NCBI GenBank assembly: GCA_903922535.1
Contig: CAIXUF010001183.1
Location: 1 to 23,375 of the forward strand
Origin: Candidatus Hydrogenedentota bacterium
Lineage (GTDB): Bacteria; Hydrogenedentota; Hydrogenedentia; Hydrogenedentiales; CAITNO01
Direction of reading: 5' to 3'
Length of the DNA stretch: 23,375 nucleotides
Part shown: positions 15,201 to 23,375 of the stretch, one piece after another
Layout of the letters: each line of letters opens with the position of its first letter
Numbering within the stretch: position 1 is the first letter of the stretch
Notes under the pieces: model-generated
The model's input: only the letters and a program-made list of their open reading frames with translations
Database searches by the model: none
Told to the model about the DNA's origin: nothing
Program-made: the position numbers and the translations under genes

Positions 15201-18200
15201 CGCCTTTGAAACGGTGCCCTTCCAGGTCGCGGGCGACGCGATCGATGACCAACTCAAGGATCCACGCTCGACCTACTTCCCGAAACCGCCGCCGCCGCCG
15301 ACGCTGCCGCGCTACAGCACCTGGTCGGGCTATCAGGGGGGCAATGCGGTGATCGCCTGGGGCGAGACCAGCCAATGCTACCTGGTCAGCGAAGGGGCCA
15401 AACCGAACGGCGACTACGGACTTCCGGACAGCAGCACGGAGGCCGCCTACGAAGACGACGACTATGCCTTTGTGGTCAGCGACATCCGCTTCCCGGCGTC
15501 GCTGGCACTGCCCGGCAATCTTGCCGGCAAGTGGCTGGTGGACAGTATGGGCGGCCGCTATTATATCGCCTCCAACAACGGCAACACGCTGCATTTGCGC
15601 CACGGGCAAGGCGCCTATTTGGCGCCGCCGGCGAACGTGCCGAAGTATCCGTACCAGGTTCCCGTAGGGCCGGCCAACGCGGTGTCGCGCGGGCGGTGGC
15701 AGATTGTGGAGAACACCCTGCTGCGGGGCACCTATCCGCGCATCGAGGACTGGGCTCCCGAAAACCTTCTGGACAAGAGCAACGCCTGGGCCGCCCGGCT
15801 GCTCAAACAGTACATCGCGCCTGATTCCCAGCCCATTGCCATGCTGGGCATCAACGTGGTCGGCACCGACGATCCGGCGGTGAACGCCTACAGCCCGATC
15901 GCCCTGAGCAACGTGACGGTTGCCTTCTGGGGACCGGAATTTGATCCCTCGCAACTGGCCGCCCTTGACCCGAACGGTGCGTTGTACACCTCCGGCGTGC
16001 TGCTCTACGAGAACAGCTACAACGCGGGCTTTGAAGGCGTGTTTGACGGACCCATCTTCAGCGATCTCTCCCCGACGCCGCTGTTCCGCGACCGCATCGT
16101 TCCGCTCGCGCTCGACTCGGTGCAGTGGACGGAAAAGCCGGAGCCCATCGACCTTGACGGTGATTACAAGGCCGACGACCTCAGCGGCGACGGCGTGGTG
16201 TTTCTCGGGGACCCGACGGATGCGGCCGATGTGGCCAAACTCACCAGCGCGGAGCGCGCCAAGTGGGACGGGCTTTCCGATCTCGCCTGGGTGCTGACTC
16301 TTACCCCCCGTGCCCCGTGGACAGTTCCCTACCGTGACGCCCGTGTGGACGGTGGTGGGAGTTCAAAGAGTGCCGCGGACAAGTTCTTTGGAACGAAGTG
16401 GCCCAGCTTCTGGACCAAGACCCCGACGCTGCTCGACTTTGAGGATCTGGCATCGGGATCCGAAAAGAGTCTGGACCCGGCAGGCGGCAACCCCGGCGAC
16501 GACCTGTTTATTGTTGTGCGCACCTCCAAAGATGCGAAGGCCTTCAGCGAGTTCCGCGCCATGGTTCCGGCGATACTGCCGGCGCGCACCCCCGATTCGC
16601 GCGCGCAGGGCGGCATTACGATGCTGCCGGACGCCTACCATGTGGTGGACACGGCCAGCAAGCCGAGCCCCGAAGAGGGCGCGGTGCAGGATTTCTACGG
16701 CCATGACATGCTTCCGGCCAGCGTCTACACCAAGGTGACCGACCTGACGCCCGGCATGATCGTTCCGCCCGGCATTGCGCCGGTGATCCAGCCGGGCGGC
16801 GAAGAGGTGGCGGTGCTGGGCATCGACTCTTCCGTGAACCGCCCGGAAAACATCGCCGCGCGGGGCGCCGGCGTGGGGGCGCAGGCTGTCGGGAGCACCT
16901 TTACCGTGGCCGACGCCGATGTGACGGTTCCCGCGGGCAGCATTTATTACAGCAAGGGCCAGGGCTGGACCGGTGACACGGTCGGTCTGTATCTGATTGG
17001 CTACGGTTCGGAAGCCGACGTAAACAACGCCCGCATGGAGGGATACGAGATCACCGCAATCAGCGGCCGCCAGTTGACGCTGCGCGCGGGCGTTCCGCGC
17101 ACGGACAAACCCTGGCTCGTCGTCAAGGATCCGACCTTCCTCGAGCAGGTGGTGGTCGAGTTCTACAACTACAACGGCGGCGGTTTCAACCTGCAAAACG
17201 ACCTGCTGGCGCTCAATTATGAGGATCCGTACAACGGCCAGTACAGCGGCGTGGCGCTTTACCGGGACAATGATGCAAGCCCGAAGAACCACAACGGCGT
17301 ATTTGATCCCCCGATTCGCGACGCCAACGGCAATGTGACCGAGTATATCGACCTTCCCGTGCGGCTGGATGCCCCGCCCATTCTTGTGGGAACCGTCGGC
17401 GGCGAGCCCCAAAACCAGGTCAAATTCGTGTTCTCGACGCCGGGCACGGACAACCTTGTCGGCCGTGACACCGTGAAGTACGAGAGCCAGACGCGCAATC
17501 GGCAGTGGGTGCAGCAGACGACGGGATTGACCAACGGAGACATTGATTTCGGCCCCGATTTCTTTGTTGTCGTGCGCCCGTCCAACAATATGGCCCTCGG
17601 CACCAAGTTCCAGGCGGCCATCGTGTCCTGGGGCCCCAACACGCCCAGTGAACCCGATCCAGACAACTTCTCCGTGTCGTTGAATTCCGGCCAGCTTCCG
17701 GGCCAGAACCAGAATGAATTTGATCTGTTCTCCGAGTTTGCGTGGGGCAGCCGGGCCATCGGCTACATCACGCTGTTCCAGAATCCGCAGCCCATCTATT
17801 ACTGGGGCTTTGACAAACTGAAGGCCCGCACGGTGCCGCGCGAGGACGTGGATCGCAGCCAGGACATCAGCCAGGACGGCAACACCCCGCGCGCCCTGCG
17901 CAACTGGGTGCGCACCAACCCGGCGCTCGCCACGCGGACGCTGCCCATCACCTCGCTGCAGCCGCCCCAGTTGGATTTCGTGGCCGTGCCCACACGGCAG
18001 CGCATCAATACGGACGTGAAGTTCACCCTGCTCGGCATGACGCAGGTCACGTCGGTCCTGTGGAGTTTTGGCGACGGTGCCACGTCCACCGAGATCAACC
18101 CGATCCACCAGTATGCGGCCATCGGCCCGTATACGGTGCAGGTGACCGTGGTGAACCAGTTCAACATCAGCAACACGGCGCGCAAGGTTGATTACATCGA

Positions 18201-21200
18201 GATCGTCGACACGCCCTTTGCCGACTTTACGGCCGATCCGGTCATCGGCACCATCACGCCCGCCGTGCCGACGCCGGACCTGATAGTGACGTTCACCGAC
18301 AGTTCCGTGGGCGGCGATTCCTGCACGGTGCTCTCGTGGGCCTGGAACTTCGGTGACGGCACCACCTCGACCGTGCAGAACCCCGTGCATCTCTACAAGG
18401 CCCCCGGCATTTACACGGTGACGCTTGAAACGACCTTCCAGTGCGGCAGCGGCACCGTTGTCGAGCAGCGCAAGCGGGTGAACTACATCACCGTGCTGCC
18501 CTGCGTCGGCTGCACGAGCACCGAGGGCGAGACCGGGACGACAACACCGCCCAAGGCGAGCCTCAAGTTCAAGACACTGGTCAAGGACAAGGAGGGCATT
18601 GTGCCCCTGTCGGACTGGGTGCAACTGTTCCGCTTCACGATGAGCTACGCCCCGGACAGCCCCGCGCCGCGCATCCTGCGCTCGCTGACCTACTATTTGT
18701 GCCCCGACTCGCGTTCCTCCGCCGACCTGAAGTACGTAAACCATGGCGCGCCCTATCCGACCGACCTGCTGGAGTTCGCGGTGTTCAAGGAGGGGCCGAT
18801 CTGCCCGGACTGCGGGCTGGTCTGGGGTCCGGTCGACGGCGTGCTGGATCCCTATTTGGACACGCTTCTCTTCTCGTGGGACTACCTTGGCGAACCGGTC
18901 GGCACGATTACGGCCGTGCAGGAACTTTCCGGCATCGTCTACAAGATGGACTTTGTCGGCAACGGCACGCCGCTGAAACCGCAGTTCCTGCTGGAGGCGG
19001 CGCCCACCGTGGACGGCGTCTATCCTGACGGCAACTCCTACATTGTGGCGGTGCGGTCCTCGGCGACCTGGCGCAGCCAGTTGACCATGGGCGTTCAGAT
19101 TCTTGACGCCCAGATGATCGACCCGAGCACCGGCACCTATCCCGTGGACGACAAGGGCAAGCCCATCGACACCTATGATCCAGACTTCTTCGGCGGGAAG
19201 ACGCTCGCGGACAAGCAGTACTACAGTTCCTCGTTCGGCGTGTACGACTTCACCGGCGCTCCGGTCGGCGGAAAGCCCAGCGTGACCGAATCGGCCAACG
19301 CGTGGAACTACCCGAAGATGCTTTACATGCCGCTGGGTGAATTCTCCCGGCCGCGCTGGAACGCGGTGGGCCAGACGCTTCAGCTCGTCGCCGGCGACCT
19401 GCTGCAGCTCCGCACGCTCACGCCCATCGACGACTGGCGCCAGGTGCTGGGAATCAACGTGCACAGCACCCGGTCCGTCCACTTCGAACAGGGCAACTGG
19501 GACGCCCGCGGGGCGCAGTTGCGCGAGGTGAACGTGATTCTGACCGACATCGGCGCCGATCCCTACGGGCCTCCGGGCAACGGTGGCTTTGACCCGCGCA
19601 ACGGGCTCAAGCCGATCACTACGGAAACATGGGGCGTGCCGATTATCGACGGCGAGGCCTTTGCGCCGGATGTCACCTACAACGGATTGTGGGTGTGGTA
19701 TGACGCGAACAACAACGGCGTGTTTGATCCGCCCACGATGAACAAAGAGGGGGGAATCACGTTCAACGGCGACTTCCCGATGCTGCCGTCCGACATGGAA
19801 CTGGTGGGCGAGCCCAAGCCGTCGTGGGAGTACATCGCGCGTCCGCCGGGCGGCGGCGACCCCTGGTGGAAGATCTCGCTGCGGTTCATCGACGGTGACC
19901 GCAAGGAGTCCAACGTCATGAGCCTTGGCACCAAGGAAGGGTTCGTAGAGCCCGTCCCGGACAATCATGGCTCGTATTCAATCGACTCCGAATGGTCGCC
20001 GGATTACTTCGTCGTCGTCCGCACGGACAGCGGATACAAGGACGCGTCGCTTGCAGCGACCGGCCTCGGCATCGCCATGGGGGCGGACTTCCGGGCGTTT
20101 GTCGAACCGCGGCGGGAGGATCCCGTGACGGGCACCAGGACGGGCGGCATCCTGGTTGACAGCATGATCCCGGCCGAAGGCGTTCCGGGAGCGGGAGCGT
20201 CTCTGACGCCGTGGCAAAACGACAAGCGCTGGCTGAAGTACGAACCGTGGTGGCCGCAGCGCACCATGAACCAGAACTCCGCCAAGCCGCTCAAGGTTGG
20301 CGTGGAGGTGCATGACCTTGTCCTGACCTACGAATCCCAGTCCACGTACCGGTCCCAGACGGACCTGTTCTACAAAATGACCGTTGATCTGAGCAATCTG
20401 GGCCAGCTGGACTACACGACAATCACCATTGGCGGATACTCACCGATTCTCGGCGGCCCGCGGACCGGGTTTGACGATTGGCTTGATCCTCTCGGACTCG
20501 AGCAGGCCAAGTTCCAGAATGGGCATACGGTCGATGTCACTGTCTGGCGCATGTTCAGCCAGGCCACCTTCCCATTGGGGACTACCAGCACCACGGTGCT
20601 CTTCAACGAGACGGGCAGCATCGGCCAGTATGCCTATGAGACGGTTCCCTTCTTCGACACGGATCCCGACAACGGCGATTCACCGCCCGCGGGGCCCCGT
20701 TCGGCCGCCTATCCGGTGCCGCCTGAACAGCCGACGCTGCCCCTGAGAAGTGCCTGGACGAAGGAGCTGAAGCCTGGCGAGTATCCGCGGGCGAGCCAGT
20801 GGACTCCCGAGAACAGCAAGGCGCGCCTGCTCACGCAGAAGACGGAGGCCAACAGCTTCCATACGGCAATGCTGGGCATCAACCTTCTTGGCGACGCGGA
20901 TCCCTATGTCAACAACACGGGCGGCCCGATGACGGTCAGCCAGATTTCCGTGGCCTTTTGGGGGCCGGACTTCACGCCGGACGTTCTCAAACCGCTCAAC
21001 CCGGACAACAACGACAACCAGAGTCTGAATTCGGGCGTGCTGTTGTGGGAAGACGGCGCTGCGGACGGGACCGGGCGGGACGGTGTCTTCTTCAACACGC
21101 AGGAACTGGCGGCGTACCAGCAGGACGCAGGCGTGCTTCCGTTGCTCGACACGATCGTTCCGGTGACCGACCTGTCGTGGTCGTCCGTGCCCGAACTGGT

Positions 21201-23375
21201 GGACCTTGACGGCGACGGAAAACCGGACGACATGAACGGGGACGGCATCGTTGATGACGCCGACCGCGCCTGGGTGCTCACGCTCTTCCCGAAGGCCAAC
21301 TGGGTCGTTCCGCAGAAGGACGGCTCCGCTTTCTCCGTGTCTGTGAGCGGCAAGAGCGCGGACGGCGGCGAGGGCAGAAAGAAGGCGGGCGTCCGTTCGC
21401 TGGAGGTGATCGGTCCGCTGAACGGCGGGGGAGCGGCCGAGAAGGCGGTTGATCCCACCCTGGTTCACCCCGGTGACGACCTGTTCATCACCGTGAGCAC
21501 CTCGGACAAGGTGCAGCGGTTCCAGAAGTTCCGCGCCTTTGTTCCCGCCACACTGCCCACGCGCCCCGAAGAAAAACGCAGGGCGGGAATTCAGTTCTAC
21601 CCGCAGGTGAACAGCAGCAGCACGGCCTTTGTCAAGGGCAGCCCCGACGAGGATCCGGTGCAGGACTTCTACGGCTGGGACATGCTTGAGTCGAACGTCC
21701 CGCTGCGCCTCGTTGACATGACCAACCGCCATGCCGACATCGACATAGGCGGCGGTGCCATTCCGGTGCTCGGCATCGACGCCGCCACCAATCGTCCCGA
21801 AGGGACCCTGGCCTCCGGAGACGGCGGCATTGGTCTCGCCAGCGGGTTCCGTGTGCCCGGCGCGGCCTGGACCGCCGATCAGTACAAGGGCGACTGGCTG
21901 GTTGACTCCGGCTATGAAACCTACGAGGTCACGGGCAACGCGGCCGACGAGTTGACGCTGCTGAGCGGCACGCCGCGCAACGGCAAGTGGCGTCTCGTGC
22001 GGGATCCGAGCTTCCTGGAGGAGATGCAGGTTGAGCTGTATGTCGAAAAGGACGGCGGTTCGTTCAACCCGCTGACCGACCTGCTGCCGCTGGACATTGA
22101 CCAGCGCATCAGCGGCGTGGCGCTCTACCGTGACAACGACAACAGTCCGGACAACCGCAACGGCATCTTTGATCCGGACATCGACATCCCGGTTGCACTT
22201 GACGCGCCGCCGCGCTTCTCCGGCCAGACGGCGGAGGACATCCAGATCAAATTCGTGTTCTCGACCCCCGGCACGGATGATTTCCCGCAGCCGAAGGCCG
22301 CGCAGACGCGCCATCGCCAGTGGGTGCAGGATGGCTTTGGCACGGTCATTTCCGACAGCGACTACGGTCCGGACTTCTTCGTGGTGGTGCGCGCCGCGCA
22401 GGGCATGCAGGTGGGCGACAAGTTCCGCGCCGGCATCGTGTCCTGGGGGCCGAACACGCCCACAGAACCCGATCCGGACACCTGGGCCGGCCTGCCCGGA
22501 GAGGACCGCAACGACTACGTGAAGTTCCGCGAGTTCCCGTGGGCGGATCGCGGCGTCGGGTTTGTCACCTTCTTCAAGGAGGCGCAGAAGCGCTACTTCA
22601 TGGACGGCGCCATGGCGGGTGTGCGCGACGACAACAGCGGCTTCAACTGGCTGCGCAGCCACAGCTCCAAGAAGCTGCGCACCGGGATTGTCGAGGCACG
22701 GCAGCGGCCGGTCGGTCCGACATCCCTGGTCATCACGGATGCGTCCGAGCGGCAGCTTCCCTCGCAGACACTGTCCGGCGAAAGCTTCCCGCTCGTCATT
22801 TATGGCAGCAACTTTGGGTCCAGCCCCGTGGTGGTCATGAGCGGCTATGACGTGGCGGTCAATTCGGTGAGCGACACGGCGATCAGCATCAGCATCAGCA
22901 CGATGTCGGGGGTTGTCCCGCAGGAGCCGGTGGTGCTGCTGGTGCGCAACCCCGCGACCGGCGAGGAGGTGAGCCGCTCCGACCTGTTCAGCATCATTAC
23001 CGGAAGCGCCCTGCGCAGGCCGAAGGTGACTGGGGTCAGCCCGTCCGGCGGCGCAAAGGACGTGTTCCCGGTGCAGGTGGCGGGCGAGAATTTCGGCAGC
23101 CTTGCGAACACGCAGGTCAAGTTTGGCCAGACGCTCATGCCGGTGCTCGCGGTCAGCGCCGACGGCACCAGTATCACGGTGGCGTTCCCGACCGGCGGTC
23201 TGCCCAGTCCGGGCAAACTTGATGTGACCGTGAGCGACACTTCGAAGAGCCTGCAGGATGTGCTGCTCGCCGGCTTTGAATACCAGAATCCGGCCGTGAA
23301 GAAGAAGTTCTTCGGCCTGTTCTCCTGCTCCGGCGGCACCGGCGAGAGTGGGGCCGCGTTCGGGTGGACTGATGC
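12226..23375 (+). CDS. Giant exported repeat protein with two PKD and two TIG-like domains (partial, C-terminus beyond the window)
   Basis: One frame runs unbroken from GTG 12226 to the right edge (3,716 codons). An N-terminal signal or anchor (MSKRF, then a hydrophobic stretch to about residue 28) shows export. The body is two homologous halves (about residues 222-1905 and 2130-3486), each with three copies of a module built around [VM]LGI[ND], a GVxLYxD...NGVFDPP turn and a FVVVRTS strand. Between them lie two PKD domains (about 1918-1994 with WSFGDG at 1946-1951; about 1995-2092 with WNFGDG at 2040-2045). Calcium-loop-like DLDGD/DxNGDG segments occur near 1309-1325 and 2993-3011. Two TIG/IPT-like beta domains follow (about 3493-3590 and 3597-3688). 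The last residues, KKKFFGLFSCSGG with a Gly/Ser/Ala-rich run, resemble the start of a C-terminal sorting tail, so the gene may end soon after the window. No catalytic domain is seen; a cell-surface structural or adhesive role is inference. Confidence 0.9.
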   Translation, partial: MSKRFGGMVGLALMGLVAIGLGGAVFLETHIPDASMAARTDASGRLHVAFSADNAALSTLLTQNTAMGALLGCGVNWELSIVPNPVKPVTQFSLGLTAFDAGSGAELRVNRAAYYYKATTIAAYKLWQQDSLTYAKPNADNVSVNQAQPLTAVISLPQVSDTSEKVGFYDVFVEATCLQNGAEVTCGPLIFKEYLQVFDIPTASFEAKDYTVAGQALIPAGDWTPLFGFNMKYPDGTPAPRVLTKLIFEITGGGTEDMFRDFALFKLSNEALPGSNADVQTRLSLYDPTAALASNALIFARWDSHGYPLEMPTATQPTGVGTSKLVYKIDDNEYDLSPTLDATNINFPLNERLSDERQYRTAQGVDTGFSDIGPKVPKDNWVVNSGGNGNSYIVCARMSQSWKSQTSLGITLDKALMQPYFFDVTAQKWRIQTAPTDATGKMVDSYNPDFFTGKTIASTGGGYISVFDVFDPRGGAGAGHNFNQWNHPVTMYTPVPGFYRPRWDLTSQTVQFVGGELMDMRQLFSVESWVNVLGINADGMSWDQPIELNLVFTDIGGDPYGVPGNGGFNPKDGLDPFTLKQQGGADNAIGEDYAFNGAWVWYDTNANGVFDPPTPNGTTGVTFVDHPMVPMRRPGPSEYHLVNPGNFEWEYVPFPPGGGDPWWKIRIDLGEYLNGKDMNPATSGRRRVDNNDTPLGYMVHPVKDATVADYFVTMRADSGFTDVSGMRDGVGIKLGADMRVFIEPRRWNPRNGGHWDGGMLFRSQLFELLKEIEAKTATTPDSNAIQGDTGEQPNIMVVWQDYDIWQTACPAGVIPCPTGQYSSFPWWTERMQNQDTVKPLRCGNEVHDLVLTYSTDNRYGKITPIMVGQNLYRFFDFNILNPLTGEATQYLLQGRPAIGHKQYAGKLYRSEMSIWTDPAFIDYNLVVDPTNPSPLPAMGTVPFDTSVDNIALLLYGYYGLNELRSPAAYNPGVNPSFKAGLVSDDSLTDIQYAFETVPFQVAGDAIDDQLKDPRSTYFPKPPPPPTLPRYSTWSGYQGGNAVIAWGETSQCYLVSEGAKPNGDYGLPDSSTEAAYEDDDYAFVVSDIRFPASLALPGNLAGKWLVDSMGGRYYIASNNGNTLHLRHGQGAYLAPPANVPKYPYQVPVGPANAVSRGRWQIVENTLLRGTYPRIEDWAPENLLDKSNAWAARLLKQYIAPDSQPIAMLGINVVGTDDPAVNAYSPIALSNVTVAFWGPEFDPSQLAALDPNGALYTSGVLLYENSYNAGFEGVFDGPIFSDLSPTPLFRDRIVPLALDSVQWTEKPEPIDLDGDYKADDLSGDGVVFLGDPTDAADVAKLTSAERAKWDGLSDLAWVLTLTPRAPWTVPYRDARVDGGGSSKSAADKFFGTKWPSFWTKTPTLLDFEDLASGSEKSLDPAGGNPGDDLFIVVRTSKDAKAFSEFRAMVPAILPARTPDSRAQGGITMLPDAYHVVDTASKPSPEEGAVQDFYGHDMLPASVYTKVTDLTPGMIVPPGIAPVIQPGGEEVAVLGIDSSVNRPENIAARGAGVGAQAVGSTFTVADADVTVPAGSIYYSKGQGWTGDTVGLYLIGYGSEADVNNARMEGYEITAISGRQLTLRAGVPRTDKPWLVVKDPTFLEQVVVEFYNYNGGGFNLQNDLLALNYEDPYNGQYSGVALYRDNDASPKNHNGVFDPPIRDANGNVTEYIDLPVRLDAPPILVGTVGGEPQNQVKFVFSTPGTDNLVGRDTVKYESQTRNRQWVQQTTGLTNGDIDFGPDFFVVVRPSNNMALGTKFQAAIVSWGPNTPSEPDPDNFSVSLNSGQLPGQNQNEFDLFSEFAWGSRAIGYITLFQNPQPIYYWGFDKLKARTVPREDVDRSQDISQDGNTPRALRNWVRTNPALATRTLPITSLQPPQLDFVAVPTRQRINTDVKFTLLGMTQVTSVLWSFGDGATSTEINPIHQYAAIGPYTVQVTVVNQFNISNTARKVDYIEIVDTPFADFTADPVIGTITPAVPTPDLIVTFTDSSVGGDSCTVLSWAWNFGDGTTSTVQNPVHLYKAPGIYTVTLETTFQCGSGTVVEQRKRVNYITVLPCVGCTSTEGETGTTTPPKASLKFKTLVKDKEGIVPLSDWVQLFRFTMSYAPDSPAPRILRSLTYYLCPDSRSSADLKYVNHGAPYPTDLLEFAVFKEGPICPDCGLVWGPVDGVLDPYLDTLLFSWDYLGEPVGTITAVQELSGIVYKMDFVGNGTPLKPQFLLEAAPTVDGVYPDGNSYIVAVRSSATWRSQLTMGVQILDAQMIDPSTGTYPVDDKGKPIDTYDPDFFGGKTLADKQYYSSSFGVYDFTGAPVGGKPSVTESANAWNYPKMLYMPLGEFSRPRWNAVGQTLQLVAGDLLQLRTLTPIDDWRQVLGINVHSTRSVHFEQGNWDARGAQLREVNVILTDIGADPYGPPGNGGFDPRNGLKPITTETWGVPIIDGEAFAPDVTYNGLWVWYDANNNGVFDPPTMNKEGGITFNGDFPMLPSDMELVGEPKPSWEYIARPPGGGDPWWKISLRFIDGDRKESNVMSLGTKEGFVEPVPDNHGSYSIDSEWSPDYFVVVRTDSGYKDASLAATGLGIAMGADFRAFVEPRREDPVTGTRTGGILVDSMIPAEGVPGAGASLTPWQNDKRWLKYEPWWPQRTMNQNSAKPLKVGVEVHDLVLTYESQSTYRSQTDLFYKMTVDLSNLGQLDYTTITIGGYSPILGGPRTGFDDWLDPLGLEQAKFQNGHTVDVTVWRMFSQATFPLGTTSTTVLFNETGSIGQYAYETVPFFDTDPDNGDSPPAGPRSAAYPVPPEQPTLPLRSAWTKELKPGEYPRASQWTPENSKARLLTQKTEANSFHTAMLGINLLGDADPYVNNTGGPMTVSQISVAFWGPDFTPDVLKPLNPDNNDNQSLNSGVLLWEDGAADGTGRDGVFFNTQELAAYQQDAGVLPLLDTIVPVTDLSWSSVPELVDLDGDGKPDDMNGDGIVDDADRAWVLTLFPKANWVVPQKDGSAFSVSVSGKSADGGEGRKKAGVRSLEVIGPLNGGGAAEKAVDPTLVHPGDDLFITVSTSDKVQRFQKFRAFVPATLPTRPEEKRRAGIQFYPQVNSSSTAFVKGSPDEDPVQDFYGWDMLESNVPLRLVDMTNRHADIDIGGGAIPVLGIDAATNRPEGTLASGDGGIGLASGFRVPGAAWTADQYKGDWLVDSGYETYEVTGNAADELTLLSGTPRNGKWRLVRDPSFLEEMQVELYVEKDGGSFNPLTDLLPLDIDQRISGVALYRDNDNSPDNRNGIFDPDIDIPVALDAPPRFSGQTAEDIQIKFVFSTPGTDDFPQPKAAQTRHRQWVQDGFGTVISDSDYGPDFFVVVRAAQGMQVGDKFRAGIVSWGPNTPTEPDPDTWAGLPGEDRNDYVKFREFPWADRGVGFVTFFKEAQKRYFMDGAMAGVRDDNSGFNWLRSHSSKKLRTGIVEARQRPVGPTSLVITDASERQLPSQTLSGESFPLVIYGSNFGSSPVVVMSGYDVAVNSVSDTAISISISTMSGVVPQEPVVLLVRNPATGEEVSRSDLFSIITGSALRRPKVTGVSPSGGAKDVFPVQVAGENFGSLANTQVKFGQTLMPVLAVSADGTSITVAFPTGGLPSPGKLDVTVSDTSKSLQDVLLAGFEYQNPAVKKKFFGLFSCSGGTGESGAAFGWTD
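12889..17940 (+). repeat. First half of the internal duplication in the giant gene (three modules)
   Basis: It begins with DWTPLFGFNMKYPDGTPAPR, matched in the second half by DWVQLFRFTMSYAPDSPAPR, and ends near RALRNWVR, matched by GFNWLRSH. The LGI[ND] motifs of its three modules are at 13819, 15841 and 16813; the NGVFD-type turns at 14044, 16036 and 17293; the FVVVR-type strands at 14350, 16495 and 17551. It is longer than the second half, in part because of an extra 402-base stretch (about 15325-15726) following a PPPPP linker. Confidence 0.8.
18613..22683 (+). repeat. Second half of the internal duplication in the giant gene (three modules)
   Basis: It has the same order as the first half: LGI[ND] at 19444, 20869 and 21766; NGVFD-type turns at 19714, 21079 and 22159; FVVVR-type strands at 20002, 21472 and 22366. 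Some patches are still nearly identical in DNA: TCAAATTCGTGTTCTCGAC occurs at 17420-17438 and 22247-22265, and CCGCCGGGCGGCGGCGACCC occurs near 14188 and 19844. This points to duplication within the gene and not convergence. Confidence 0.8.

Noticed and set aside
16363..19968. A 1,201-codon open frame on the minus strand (and similar ones at 20680-22662 and 13027-14487)
   Set aside because: They are codon-register shadows of the giant plus-strand gene in GC-rich DNA. They show no recognisable domains, are rich in Arg/His/Gly/Ala, and break at different points, while the plus frame shows PKD, TIG and repeated modules without a stop.

Overview
The window is a GC-rich bacterial segment with long genes and no tRNA, rRNA, CRISPR array or recognisable transposase. 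The mix of genes (an M28 peptidase fused to membrane helices, a DUF4337 protein, a secreted glycosidase-like protein, a Gld-type ABC operon ending in a DUF4340 gene, and a giant PKD/TIG repeat protein) resembles uncultured Gram-negative lineages such as Hydrogenedentes, Planctomycetes or Lentisphaerae. That is an impression from gene content and not a placement.

Layout. Bases 1-1624 (minus) hold a membrane-bound M28 metallopeptidase that runs off the left edge. A DUF4337 membrane protein (1797-2351, plus) diverges from it and converges on a large secreted protein with a glycoside-hydrolase-like barrel (2385-5060, minus). That gene has a good sigma70-type promoter and a 12-bp palindrome in its leader. 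Bases 5061-6748 are visibly less GC-rich. They carry an Abi_2/AbiF-like HEPN protein (5582-6478), preceded by a promoter and a predicted small structured RNA with its own terminator-like end. This looks like an acquired AbiF/ncRNA defence unit.

Bases 6749-11869 form a tight four-gene operon with 4-base ATGA overlaps at all three junctions: a GldA-like ATPase, a GldF-like permease, a GldG-like auxiliary protein and a DUF4340 protein. Together they should make one envelope ABC complex; its substrate is not evident.

Bases 11966-23375 are one transcription unit. A near-consensus promoter drives a leader with two strong hairpins and a possible 69-codon ORF, whose TGA overlaps the GTG start of a giant exported protein. 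At least 3,716 codons of that protein are in the window and the end lies beyond it. It is an internal duplication: two halves, each with three copies of a large unnamed module, joined by two PKD domains and followed by two TIG-like domains. The last visible residues resemble the start of a C-terminal sorting tail.

The points most worth following are the predicted AbiF-associated RNA, the 2 x 3 architecture of the giant protein, and its structured, translationally coupled leader.
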